64,000 nt of DNA, from contig NZ_FXBB01000004.1 of the NCBI RefSeq assembly GCF_900177735.1, forward strand, positions 42,080-106,079. The letters are read 5' to 3'. The translations under genes and the position numbers were made by a program. Position 1 is the first letter of the stretch. Every line of letters starts with the position of its first letter. The notes beneath the pieces were generated by a model that did no database searches, had not been told where the DNA came from, and saw nothing but the letters and a program-made list of their open reading frames with translations. This document shows positions 51,793 through 60,534 of this stretch, piece after piece. Origin of the DNA: Dethiosulfovibrio salsuginis. Its GTDB lineage: Bacteria > Synergistota > Synergistia > Synergistales > Dethiosulfovibrionaceae.

Positions 51793-54700
51793 TGGACTAT
51801 CTCAGGGAACTGGCTTTCCCTGTCGCCTCAGGATACGCTCTGTTCCTGTGGGGCTTGTCGGTCATGATATACCGCCACAGAGGGGCTCTCTATCTCCTCT
51901 GTGGCGGATGGCTGGCGTCCTGTGTGGTCCGTTCCATGAGCCTCTCGCCGGAGCTGGAGAGGTTGGGATATGGCCTGTCGATTGCTCTGTGCTCCTGGTT
52001 GGCCTTCAGGCTTTTAGGTGATCTACGGATCAGGTTTGGCTTGCTCGGCGGGGCGGCGTTGCTTTTTTTCCCAGGGACGTTCTACTTAGGGGGGGCTATG
52101 TTGCTCATCGTGGGATTTTCCCTCATGGGGATCGATATCGATGAGGTGCAACGCCGAAGAACCGCCCGTCTGGTAGGGGTGCTTTTCGAGTCCGAAGGGG
52201 CTTACGTCATTATCTCCTATTTTTCCCCTCTTGCCGACGTGATTCCATTGGCGGCCTTGATCGGCTCCGTCGGGTTTTTGATGTACTTTCTTCTCTCCAG
52301 CGACTCTATGTCCCCTAAGGCTAGGTCGGTCTTAAACGTCGGACTCCTCCTTTTTACCCTCTTTACCGTGGCAGGAGCTGTTACTGTAAAAAAGATGGAG
52401 GACGATTTCAGGGAGGGCCTTCTCCAGGAGAGCTACAGAAGGCTGGAGATGACCAAGGGGAAGCTGGCTTTTTTCGAGATGATGGGGATTTCCATGGCTA
52501 AAACGGTGGCCTCCGATCCTCTCTCCCTGTCCGCTCTTTCCTCCTCCGGTTTTGGATCGGATATACAGCTCAGGATCATCAACCGAAGGCTCGGTTCCAG
52601 CCTGGTCTTTATAACCGACGTTTCCGGCGACGTGGTGGCTACCTCCGATCCCTCTCTGAGGGGCCATAATTTTTCCTTTAGAGGTTATTTCAAACAGGCC
52701 ATGTCGGGCCAAAACGGTCTGCTGTACGCCCTAGGGGCGGTGACCGATAAGGTCGGTGCCTACTTCTCCCGCCCTCTGGTGGACCGTCAGGGCCAGGTTT
52801 TAGGGGTCGTCGTGGTGAAGATGGATCTGGATCCGGTTTTCGGAGAGGTTTTTCAGTCGGAGAGTATTTTTATGAGGCGAGGAGATCAGATCCTGATGGG
52901 GCCGGATGGCTTGAGAGACTGCCCGCTCCGTTATTTATCGGTGTCCATTCCCCTCCCTGGGGTGTCATGGGAGCTGGTCAAGCTGGTGCCTAAGAGGCTA
53001 ATAATTCGCAACGGCAGGATACTGATCTCCTTTTACCTGCTGTTCGCCGCTGTGGCTTTGCTGGCCCTCTTCAGATACGTCCAGAAGGACCAGCTCATAG
53101 GAGAGCTTCAGAGAGAGGTCGCCGATAGACAGGCGGCGGAGGATTCGGAGAGAAGGGCCAGGGCGGAGGCGGAGGAGGCTAACAGGGCTAAAAGCGGCTT
53201 TTTAGCCAACATGAGCCACGAGATAAGGACCCCTCTAAACGCCGTGTTAGGCATGGCGGGCCTCTTGCTGGATACCGAGTTGGACCATAGGCAGGGTCAT
53301 TACGCCAGAATAATCCAGACCAGCGGAGAGTCGTTGCTTGGGCTCATAAACGATATACTCGATTTCTCCAAGATAGAGGCGGACAAGATGGAGCTGGAGT
53401 CGCTGGACTTCGATCTCCAGGTTCTCCTCGAGGACGTGGTGGAGATGCTGTTCCATCGGGCGGAGGAGAAGGGAATAGGGCTTTCATACGCCATAGATCA
53501 CGATGTCCCCCGTTTTCTGAGAGGAGATCCGGTCAGGATTCGCCAGATCCTGGTCAATTTGGTGGGCAACGGAGTGAAGTTTACCTCCCAGGGAGAGGTA
53601 AAGGTTAAAGTCTCCCTTTACAGCTCCGTAGGAGATGCTTTTAACGTCCGATTTTCCGTCGTCGATACGGGAATAGGCATCCCCTCCGAGAGGGTTGGTG
53701 TTTTATTCGATGCCTTCGAACAGGTGGATTCGACCACCACAAGGCGGTTTGGAGGCACCGGACTGGGGCTGGCCATCTCACGGAGGCTCGTTGAGCTTAT
53801 GGGAGGTCGAATAGGGGCCAAAAGCGTGGAGGGCTCCGGGTCGGATTTCTGGTTCAACCTGCCTCTGCCTATGGCTTTGGAAGATGTTAGGGAGGACAGG
53901 GTCCCTAGGGAGATTTTGCTGGGCAAGAAGGTCCTCCTGGTGGACGATACGTCCGATAACCTTCTCGTTTTGTCCGAGAGGCTGGGAGGATGGGGAATGA
54001 TCTCCGAGATGTGTTCCTCCCCTACCGATAGCCTGAGGATAGTTCAGGGAAATCCCGATAGGTTTGACCTTGTTATTCTGGACGTCCAGATGCCCGAGAT
54101 GGACGGCATATCGCTGGCAAGGTCCATAAGGGACGTCTCGTCGGTTCCGATTCTCTTTCTGTCCTCCATAGGGGACCAGCCCTCTGCGGATCTGATAGAC
54201 TCTATCGAACGCTGTCTGTGGCTTATAAAGCCCGCTAGAACCTCCACCTTATCTAAAGCTGTGGTTTCTTTGATCTCAGGATCCACCGTCAAAGACGAAG
54301 GCTCCTCTCCGAGAGATCGCCAGCTGGACAAAGGCAGGCTGCTTTTGGTGGAGGATAATCGGATAAATCAGCAGGTCGCTATGGCACTGCTTTCCAAAAT
54401 TGGGTACTCCTGTGACACCGCCTCCGACGGCAGGGAAGGGGTGGAGATGTGGTCTTCAGGGAGCTATAGCGCTATCTTGATGGACGTCCAGATGCCTGTT
54501 ATGGACGGTTTCGAGGCTACCGCAGCGATTCGGGAGATAGAGACCAAGTCGGGAGCCCACAGGATCCCTATTATCGCCATGACCGCCCACGCCCTTTCGG
54601 GTTACAAAGAGAAGTGTATCGCCGCAGGGATGGACGACTACGTGACCAAGCCTATCTCCCCTGCTGACCTGGAGTCGGTTTTGGCGATCCATGTAAAAGG

Positions 54701-55148
54701 AGTCGCCGATGATGGGGCTGAGGCAGAGGAGGTCCCACAGGAGATATCCGGTCCCTCTGAGGGAGAATTACCTTGGAGGGAGCTTCCGGTTTTCGATCAG
54801 GCCGACGGTTTGGTAAGCGTCGGCGACGACCTGGATTTCCTGATGGAGATGCTAGCCCTTTTTTACGATACCTACGGCAAAAAACAGGGTGAGATAAGGG
54901 ATATTGCGGACAGGGAGGACTGGGAGGAAGGTGTCGCGGTGGCCCATATGTTCAAAGGAGCGGCGGGAAACCTGGGGCTTAAAAGGCTGAGTGGCTGTGC
55001 TGCTTGGGTGGAGTCGACTTTGAAGGGGCAGGTCTCCGATGGAGCTTCGGATTCCTCTCCTATGAGGGAGCTGCTGTATCAATTGGCGGATGAAGTGGAG
55101 GAAACGTCCCGTTTTGCCTCCGAAAGATCAAGAGGAGGCTTGGTGTAA
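51792..55148 (+). CDS. BarA-type hybrid sensor histidine kinase (HK-REC-REC-HPt)
   Basis: In this 1118-residue phosphorelay protein, about six N-terminal membrane helices (1-200) precede an extracytoplasmic Cache-like domain (205-400) and a last TM (411-428). Then come a coiled linker, HisKA with phospho-His476 (NMSHEIRTPLNAVLGM), an HATPase_c domain (about 590-695, with VDTGIGIPSERVGVLFDAFEQV and GGTGLGLAISRRLVELMGG), receiver 1 (VILDVQMPEMDG; its Lys region reads WLIKPA), receiver 2 (ILMDVQMPVMDGFEAT, YVTKP) and an HPt with VAHMFKGAAGNLG. A complete relay within one chain. No separate DNA-binding regulator is adjacent. Co-operonic with the binding protein and a membrane protein. Confidence 0.93.
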   Translation: MDYLRELAFPVASGYALFLWGLSVMIYRHRGALYLLCGGWLASCVVRSMSLSPELERLGYGLSIALCSWLAFRLLGDLRIRFGLLGGAALLFFPGTFYLGGAMLLIVGFSLMGIDIDEVQRRRTARLVGVLFESEGAYVIISYFSPLADVIPLAALIGSVGFLMYFLLSSDSMSPKARSVLNVGLLLFTLFTVAGAVTVKKMEDDFREGLLQESYRRLEMTKGKLAFFEMMGISMAKTVASDPLSLSALSSSGFGSDIQLRIINRRLGSSLVFITDVSGDVVATSDPSLRGHNFSFRGYFKQAMSGQNGLLYALGAVTDKVGAYFSRPLVDRQGQVLGVVVVKMDLDPVFGEVFQSESIFMRRGDQILMGPDGLRDCPLRYLSVSIPLPGVSWELVKLVPKRLIIRNGRILISFYLLFAAVALLALFRYVQKDQLIGELQREVADRQAAEDSERRARAEAEEANRAKSGFLANMSHEIRTPLNAVLGMAGLLLDTELDHRQGHYARIIQTSGESLLGLINDILDFSKIEADKMELESLDFDLQVLLEDVVEMLFHRAEEKGIGLSYAIDHDVPRFLRGDPVRIRQILVNLVGNGVKFTSQGEVKVKVSLYSSVGDAFNVRFSVVDTGIGIPSERVGVLFDAFEQVDSTTTRRFGGTGLGLAISRRLVELMGGRIGAKSVEGSGSDFWFNLPLPMALEDVREDRVPREILLGKKVLLVDDTSDNLLVLSERLGGWGMISEMCSSPTDSLRIVQGNPDRFDLVILDVQMPEMDGISLARSIRDVSSVPILFLSSIGDQPSADLIDSIERCLWLIKPARTSTLSKAVVSLISGSTVKDEGSSPRDRQLDKGRLLLVEDNRINQQVAMALLSKIGYSCDTASDGREGVEMWSSGSYSAILMDVQMPVMDGFEATAAIREIETKSGAHRIPIIAMTAHALSGYKEKCIAAGMDDYVTKPISPADLESVLAIHVKGVADDGAEAEEVPQEISGPSEGELPWRELPVFDQADGLVSVGDDLDFLMEMLALFYDTYGKKQGEIRDIADREDWEEGVAVAHMFKGAAGNLGLKRLSGCAAWVESTLKGQVSDGASDSSPMRELLYQLADEVEETSRFASERSRGGLV

Positions 55149-55150
55149 CG

Positions 55151-55858
55151 GTGAATATGTTTTTTACTTTGTTGGATAACTGGAGGGAACGGGTGGCGCC
55201 TGTCCTCTGGGCCCTGTTTTGGGCGGGGGTTTTGCTGGGAGGGGCACAGAGGATCGATAGCTATCTTGTCTCCTCCTATTCGGGGCTAAGCGTCGTGGCC
55301 AGCTCGGGCATAAGGCAAGGGGTGGTCGACCATTTGCCCGGTCGGCTCGGTTTTTTCGACGGTTGGGCCGCCGGTGAGGTCCGTTCCTCCGACTCCAGCG
55401 ACCTGGCCTCCGGCAGGGCGGTCGTGAGGTACTTCAACCACGACGGAGGGGCCAGGCTCGTCTTAGGAGCCAAAGAGGCCTCGGGGCTTGTGGTCTGGTC
55501 ATCCCAGATAACCAGGAGATTTTTGCTATGGCCCGGTATGGTCCTGTCGTTTTTGATTATGTCGGTGTCGTCCTACATGATTCTGTCTCGGGGCGACAGA
55601 AAATGGAGGGCTATTGGATATTTTTCCTCCAGAGTTCTCGTCCTGTGTGCTTACGGCGTGGTGGCTATGGCCATCGCAGGGGCCTTCGGCCACCTATGGC
55701 TGGTAGGTTCGGCGGCGTCCCGGCTGACCAGCCTCCCTGCTACCGTGCCTCTTTGGGCATCTGTGCTGTCCGCCGGTCCTCTGGTGAAGGCTTCCGCCTG
55801 GTTGGTGGTGGTGTTCTGTCTTTCATCCGGCCTGGAGGCGCTGTTTCCCGATCCTTAA
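55151..55858 (+). CDS. Membrane protein of unknown function, end of the kinase operon
   Basis: I do not recognise this 235-residue protein. TM1 (about 15-32) is followed by a 90-residue extracytoplasmic part (YSGLSVVASSGIRQGVVDHLPG, ARLVLGAKEASGLVVWSS), then about three more membrane segments (128-148, 158-182 and 200-230). The GTG start lies two bases after the hybrid kinase stop, so it is part of the same operon and may modulate the kinase or form its membrane partner. Repeat copy F follows closely. Confidence 0.65.
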   Translation: MNMFFTLLDNWRERVAPVLWALFWAGVLLGGAQRIDSYLVSSYSGLSVVASSGIRQGVVDHLPGRLGFFDGWAAGEVRSSDSSDLASGRAVVRYFNHDGGARLVLGAKEASGLVVWSSQITRRFLLWPGMVLSFLIMSVSSYMILSRGDRKWRAIGYFSSRVLVLCAYGVVAMAIAGAFGHLWLVGSAASRLTSLPATVPLWASVLSAGPLVKASAWLVVVFCLSSGLEALFPDP

Positions 55859-55876
55859 CCTTTTTTGATCTTTAGA

Positions 55877-55971
55877 GAGCCTCTAAAAACTCACCCTCGA
55901 GTCCCCTCGGAGAGATCGTTCCGCCTACGCCGGAACGATCTCTCCGAGGTTCAGCGTTTTTAGATATGTCC
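55877..55971 (-). repeat. Palindromic MITE-like repeat, copy F (minimal form)
   Basis: About 95 bp and inverted relative to copies A to E. CTCTAAAAACTCACCCTCGAG at the left and GCGTTTTTAGATATGTCC at the right flank CTCGGAGAGATCGTTCCG-CCTACGC-CGGAACGATCTCTCCGAG, whose two 18-bp arms pair perfectly. Everything between the arms is deleted, leaving a single hairpin. Confidence 0.88.
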
Positions 55972-55972
55972 T

Positions 55973-57154
55973 TTACAGCCTTTTTATAACCATGGAGACT
56001 CCCTGTCCTCCTCCGATACAGGCGGTGACGAGGCCGATCTCCCTGTCCTCTCTGATCAGGCCGTGGACCATGGTCGCTATGAGCTTCGCCCCTGTGGCCC
56101 CGATGGGATGTCCTAAGGCGATGGCTCCGCCGTATATATTGCACCGATCCATGTCGAAGGGCATAGACCGGTGGACCGCCAGGACCTGGGCGGCGAAGGC
56201 CTCGTTCAGCTCTATGAGGTCGACGTTTTCCAGGGTCAGTCCCGCCATGGCGAGGGCTTTAGGGGTTGAGTGGACCGGTCCCAGTCCCATGTGCTTAGGG
56301 TCCAGGGCGGCGGAGCTGTAGCCTATTATCTCCGCCAGGGGCTTGTGTCCCATGGAGGTTGCCCAGTCGCCGTCGGCTATGACCATGGCACTGGCACCGT
56401 CGCAGAGGGCGGAGCTGCTGCCAGCGGTTATGGTTCCGTCCTTCGCGAAGACCGGGGGGAGTTTCGCCAGCTTCTCGATCGTGGTGTCCGCCCTGGGGAT
56501 CTCGTCGGTATCGACGACGATTTCCCCTTTTTTGCGGTCTTTTATCTTCACCGCCACTATCTCGTCGGAGAACTTGCCCAGGCCTATGGCCTCCGAGGCC
56601 TTTCTGTGGCTGTTGAAGGCGTAGCTGTCCTGCTCCTCTCTGGATATAGAGTGCTCCTGTGCCAGGATCTCCCCTGTAGCTCCCATGAGCATCTCCGCCA
56701 GAGGACACATAAATCCGTCTCTGTGGAGGCCGTCGAGGACCGGTTTTTCACCCATCCTGTAACCCCACCTGGCTCCCTCCAGCAGATAGGGCACGTTGCT
56801 GGCGCTCTCCATTCCTCCCGCTATCCCCGCTTTTATGTCCCCCAGGCGAATTCTGTCCGATATCAGCATGGCTGTCTTGACGCTGGAGCCGCACCTTTTG
56901 TTGATAGTGTAGGCGGGAACCGACTCGGGGATCCCTCCTCGGTACATGGCTATCCTGGCGGGGTTTGCCCCTACCCCTGCCTGCCAGCCGTTGCCCATGA
57001 CGACTTCCTCTACCTGTTCAGCCGAAAGTCCCGACCTGGATAGAGCTTCCTTTATGGCTATGGCCCCCAGGTCCGGGGCGGTTATCTTGGAGAATACCCC
57101 TCCGTACTTGCCTCCTGGGGTCCTACAGGTCGCCAGTATGACCGGTCTGCCCAT
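55973..57154 (-). CDS. Acetyl-CoA acetyltransferase (thiolase)
   Basis: In this 393-residue thiolase, nucleophile Cys88 lies in YTINKRCGSSVKTA. The general-base segment GHPIGATGAK and the second Cys in ACIGGGQGVSM lie near the C-terminus, and NEAFAAQ is present. It condenses or cleaves 3-oxoacyl-CoA with CoA. With the CoA-transferase pair directly upstream (ATG overlaps their stop, TGATG) it should cleave the activated 3-oxoacid to acetyl-CoA plus an acyl-CoA. Last gene of the operon; copy F follows. Confidence 0.93.
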   Translation of the reverse strand: MGRPVILATCRTPGGKYGGVFSKITAPDLGAIAIKEALSRSGLSAEQVEEVVMGNGWQAGVGANPARIAMYRGGIPESVPAYTINKRCGSSVKTAMLISDRIRLGDIKAGIAGGMESASNVPYLLEGARWGYRMGEKPVLDGLHRDGFMCPLAEMLMGATGEILAQEHSISREEQDSYAFNSHRKASEAIGLGKFSDEIVAVKIKDRKKGEIVVDTDEIPRADTTIEKLAKLPPVFAKDGTITAGSSSALCDGASAMVIADGDWATSMGHKPLAEIIGYSSAALDPKHMGLGPVHSTPKALAMAGLTLENVDLIELNEAFAAQVLAVHRSMPFDMDRCNIYGGAIALGHPIGATGAKLIATMVHGLIREDREIGLVTACIGGGQGVSMVIKRL

Positions 57155-57831
57155 CAGAGGTCACATCCTTTCATGGTGGCGAGGTCCGGGGATACGGTGA
57201 ACTGGGCGGTGGTGTTCGCCTTTATATCCTCCACCGTTACCTCCGGCGCTATCTCGAACAGGGTCAGTTCTCCGTCGACGAAACGGAACAGGGCGAACTC
57301 TGTCACCACCGTGTCGACTACCGCCATGCCCGTCAGAGGCAGGGTGCAGCTGGGTATTATCTTAGGAGCCCCTTTTTTGGTGACGTGGGTGGTGGCTATT
57401 ATTACCCGCCTCGCCCCGGTGACCAGGTCCATAGCTCCTCCCATCCCTGGGACCATCTTCCCCGGGACCATCCAGTTTGCCAGGTTGCCCTCTTGGTCCA
57501 CCTCCAGTGCTCCGAGGACGGTGGCGTCCAGGTGTCCTCCTCTGATGAGGCCGAAGCTGGTGTCGCTGGCCACCAGCGATCCTCCGGGGATTATGGTGAG
57601 GCAACGGCCTCCCGCCCCTATGAACCGCCAGTCGGTGGTCTCGGGCTTGGGGCCCGCTCCGACGACGCCGTTTTCCGTCTGAAAGACCACGTCCACTCCC
57701 TCGGGGATGTAGTCGGAAACCAGTGTAGGTATGCCTATGCCCAGGTTGACAACCGAGCCGTTCTCAAGGTCCAGGGCTATTCTCTTGGCTATTCTGTGTC
57801 TGATCAGCTCTTCATCAAGTACGGGTAGCAT
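57154..57831 (-). CDS. 3-oxoacid/acetate CoA-transferase, subunit B
   Basis: This 225-residue class I CoA-transferase beta subunit carries the catalytic Glu53 in VFQTENGVVGAG and GGAMDLVTGARRVIIATTHV, which are diagnostic. NLGIGIPTLVSDYI is the N-terminal glycine loop. It moves CoA from acetyl-CoA or succinyl-CoA to a free acid, with Glu forming the CoA thioester. The start overlaps the subunit A gene by 17 bp. The B subunit completes the active site with subunit A. Confidence 0.93.
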   Translation of the reverse strand: MLPVLDEELIRHRIAKRIALDLENGSVVNLGIGIPTLVSDYIPEGVDVVFQTENGVVGAGPKPETTDWRFIGAGGRCLTIIPGGSLVASDTSFGLIRGGHLDATVLGALEVDQEGNLANWMVPGKMVPGMGGAMDLVTGARRVIIATTHVTKKGAPKIIPSCTLPLTGMAVVDTVVTEFALFRFVDGELTLFEIAPEVTVEDIKANTTAQFTVSPDLATMKGCDL

Positions 57832-58522
57832 AGAAAGAGTCCCCCTTTAGAACCAGTATGTCCACCACTATCCCCGAGGTCACTATCTCGTTGGGATCCA
57901 GGTCTCCCTGCTCCACCACCGAGTCGACCTCAGCTATAACCAGGTCCGCCGCCGTCGCCATGGCTGGGTTGAAGTTGCGGTTTGTGCCGTAGTAGGTCAG
58001 GTTGCCGTAGCGGTCCGCCCGGTGGCCCTTTATGAGGGCCACGTCCGCCCTGAGAGGTAGCTCCAGGATGTACCTTTTCCCCTCGACCTCTATGATCTGT
58101 TTCCCTTCCTCCACCACCGTCCCGACCCCTGTAGGGGTGAGAAATCCTCCCAGGCCGAATCCTCCCGCCCTGATCCTCTCCACGAAGGTCCCCTGAGGGA
58201 CAAGCTCAAGCTCCAGGGTCCCCTGGTTGTACTGTCTCTGGGTCTCTTTGTTTAGCCCTACGTGGGACGCTGTGACCTTCTTTACCTGTCCGTTGACCAC
58301 CAGCGATCCGTGTCCGACCCCCTTGGGATGGCGGTCGTCGGCGTACACCGTGTCGTTTGCTATGAGGTGGAGGTCTTTCGTGCCAGCCTTACAGAGGGCC
58401 TCTATCAAGGTATAGGGGACTCCTCCGTAGTTGAACCCTCCGACCATCACCGAGGCTCCGTCCTTTACGTAGGAGATGGCCTCGGTAGCCGATACGACGG
58501 GCTTTATCACAGTGATAGGCAT
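57815..58522 (-). CDS. 3-oxoacid/acetate CoA-transferase, subunit A
   Basis: This 235-residue class I CoA-transferase alpha subunit shows VKDGASVMVGGFNYGGVPYTLIEAL, AGGFGLGGFLTPTGVGTVVEEGKQ and LELPLRADVALIKGHRADRYGNLTYYGTNRNFNPAMATAADLVIAEVD, a full family signature. It binds the CoA or acid substrate and pairs with subunit B. It lies 19 bp after the TRAP permease gene in the RpiR-linked operon. Confidence 0.93.
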   Translation of the reverse strand: MPITVIKPVVSATEAISYVKDGASVMVGGFNYGGVPYTLIEALCKAGTKDLHLIANDTVYADDRHPKGVGHGSLVVNGQVKKVTASHVGLNKETQRQYNQGTLELELVPQGTFVERIRAGGFGLGGFLTPTGVGTVVEEGKQIIEVEGKRYILELPLRADVALIKGHRADRYGNLTYYGTNRNFNPAMATAADLVIAEVDSVVEQGDLDPNEIVTSGIVVDILVLKGDSFYATRT

Positions 58523-58541
58523 CGCGTATAACCCCTTTCTG

Positions 58542-60470
58542 TTAGGAGGCCGGTTCGGCCTTCAGTTTCGCTATTTTCGCCTTCTGGAAAAGGACCACTC
58601 CCGCCATCAACGCCACCGCCAGGCCGTTGGCCATCATAGAGGGGACTATTATCAGGAACGGAAGGGCCAGCAGGGCCAGTCTCTCCAGTATGTTGATGTG
58701 GGTGAGGAAATATCCCTGTACCCCCGACGCCAGTCCCACTATGGCTAAAAAGGCGGCTCCAAAGCCGAAGGCGATCTGGAATATGTTCCCCTGGAACAGG
58801 AGATAGGGGTTGTAGACGAACATATAGGGGACTAAAAATCCCGCCACCGCAACCACTAGAGCCGTGAAGCCCGTCTTCATGGGGTTGGATTTGGATATCC
58901 CTGAAGCGGCGTAGGTAGCCAGGGCCACAGGAGGAGTCACGTCGGCCAGAACCCCGAAGTACAGACAGAAAAGGTGGGCCGCCATCATAGGAACCCCCAT
59001 CTCCGCCAGGGCAGGGGCAGCCAAGGTCGACGTGATGATGTACTGGGCGGTGGTTGGAACTCCCATCCCCAGTATTATCGATCCTATCATGGTGAGAATC
59101 AGAGCCAGGGGCAGTATTCCATGTGACAGGCTGAGGACGAAGGACGAGAAGGCCAGACCTACCCCTGTTATGCCTATGACCCCTATGACTATTCCCGAGC
59201 AGGCGCAGGCCGCCGCTACGTCGACCGCACCTATGGCTCCGTCGATCATCGCCTGTAGGATTCTGGCAGGGGTCATTCGGTGTTCCGGTTTGCCGACCCA
59301 GGAGCAGCCTATCAGGAAGACGATGGACCAGAAGACCGCCTTAACCGGCGAGTATCCTGTCGCCAGGAAGGCTATCAATGTAAGGATAGGTATGAGGAGA
59401 TGCCAGCCCTCTTTGAGGACTTTTTTCGCAACCGGCAGGTCGTCGCCGCTGAGTCTTTTCATGCCGATTTTGCCCGCCCTGAAGTGGACCATTGCCATTA
59501 TGGAGACGAAGTAGAGTGTCGCTGGGATCGCCGCCGCTACCACGATCTCCCAGTAGGATATGCCGAGGAACTGGGCCATGATGAATGCCGCCGCTCCCAT
59601 GACAGGGGGCATAACCTGCCCTCCTGTGGAGGACGCCGCCACGATAGCTCCGGCGAACTCGCTTTTATATCCCGACTGCTTCATAAGAGGTATGGTGAAG
59701 GCCCCGGTTGTCACCGTGTTGGCGCAGGAGCTGCCTGAGACCGTCCCCATGAGGGCGCTGGCTACCACCGCCGCCTTTCCTGGGCCGCCTTGGCTCCGTC
59801 CGGTAAGGGCCACCGCCAGGTCTATGAAAAACTGGCCCGCTCCAGAGGTGCTTAAAAACGCCCCGAACAGGACGAAGAGGAATATAAAGCTCGCCGAGAC
59901 ACCTAGGGGGACGCCGAAGATACCGTCGGTCCTCAGGTACTGAAAGGGGGCCAGCTCGTCGAGGGGAATTCCTCCGTGGCCCAGTATCCCCGGAAAGTAA
60001 GGGCCGAAGAAGGCGTAAAGTATGGCCAGTATTGCCATTATAGGAAGAGGCCAGCCCATGGCCCTCCTGGTTCCCTCTATGACCAGCACCACCATGATTA
60101 TGCCTAGGTAGACATCCGAGGCGATCGGTGTGCCCTCTCTCATCGCTATGGTGGGCCAGTTTATGATTATATTAAGACAGCCTATTGCCAGAAGCCCCGC
60201 TAGGACCCAGTCTATTATCTCTATCCTGCCTTTAGGACGATTTTTGGACGACGGGTATATGAGGAACAGGAGGACTCCCATGAGTAGCCAGTGGAGGCTC
60301 CTTTGATACATGGCGGAGAGCAGGCCGAAGGCGGCGGTGTAGAGGTGAAACGATGAGGCCGCCAGAGCCAGCCCCGCCACTACCTTGTACTGCCATCCCG
60401 ACAGCTCCCTTTTTTTCGACTCCGACTCCTCTATAGGTATAGGTGGCCTGATGTTTTCCGCAGACGTCAT
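58542..60470 (-). CDS. TRAP transporter, fused 4TM/12TM permease (TAXI-type)
   Basis: This 642-residue inner-membrane protein fuses the small DctQ-like (N-terminal, about four TMs, residues 30-160) and large DctM-like (about twelve TMs) subunits, as is usual for TAXI-TRAP systems. SSTGGQVMPPVMGAAAFIMAQFLGI, MGVPTTAQYIITSTLAAPAL and GDVTPPVA-type ADVTPPVALATYAASGIS are DctM markers. It drives Na+ or H+-coupled uptake of an organic acid delivered by the TAXI binding protein encoded just upstream. Substrate unresolved. Confidence 0.93.
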   Translation of the reverse strand: MTSAENIRPPIPIEESESKKRELSGWQYKVVAGLALAASSFHLYTAAFGLLSAMYQRSLHWLLMGVLLFLIYPSSKNRPKGRIEIIDWVLAGLLAIGCLNIIINWPTIAMREGTPIASDVYLGIIMVVLVIEGTRRAMGWPLPIMAILAILYAFFGPYFPGILGHGGIPLDELAPFQYLRTDGIFGVPLGVSASFIFLFVLFGAFLSTSGAGQFFIDLAVALTGRSQGGPGKAAVVASALMGTVSGSSCANTVTTGAFTIPLMKQSGYKSEFAGAIVAASSTGGQVMPPVMGAAAFIMAQFLGISYWEIVVAAAIPATLYFVSIMAMVHFRAGKIGMKRLSGDDLPVAKKVLKEGWHLLIPILTLIAFLATGYSPVKAVFWSIVFLIGCSWVGKPEHRMTPARILQAMIDGAIGAVDVAAACACSGIVIGVIGITGVGLAFSSFVLSLSHGILPLALILTMIGSIILGMGVPTTAQYIITSTLAAPALAEMGVPMMAAHLFCLYFGVLADVTPPVALATYAASGISKSNPMKTGFTALVVAVAGFLVPYMFVYNPYLLFQGNIFQIAFGFGAAFLAIVGLASGVQGYFLTHINILERLALLALPFLIIVPSMMANGLAVALMAGVVLFQKAKIAKLKAEPAS

Positions 60471-60495
60471 GTGTGAACCCTCCCTTTTTGGTGTA

Positions 60496-60523
60496 CAGGC
60501 TCCCCCCTTAAGGGGGGAGCCTG
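60496..60523. repeat. Perfect 28-bp palindrome between TAXI and TRAP permease genes
   Basis: Two 14-bp arms, CAGGCTCCCCCCTT and AAGGGGGGAGCCTG, make a perfect stem. On the operon strand no T run follows, so it is not a classical terminator there. It may stabilise the binding protein mRNA or attenuate permease expression. A T run (60526-60532) lies on the forward strand. Confidence 0.7.
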
Positions 60524-60534
60524 GGTTTTTTCTT

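Noticed and set aside
56270..57043. Forward-strand frame of 257 codons opposite the thiolase
   Set aside because: No recognisable motif; the thiolase active-site residues are on the other strand.
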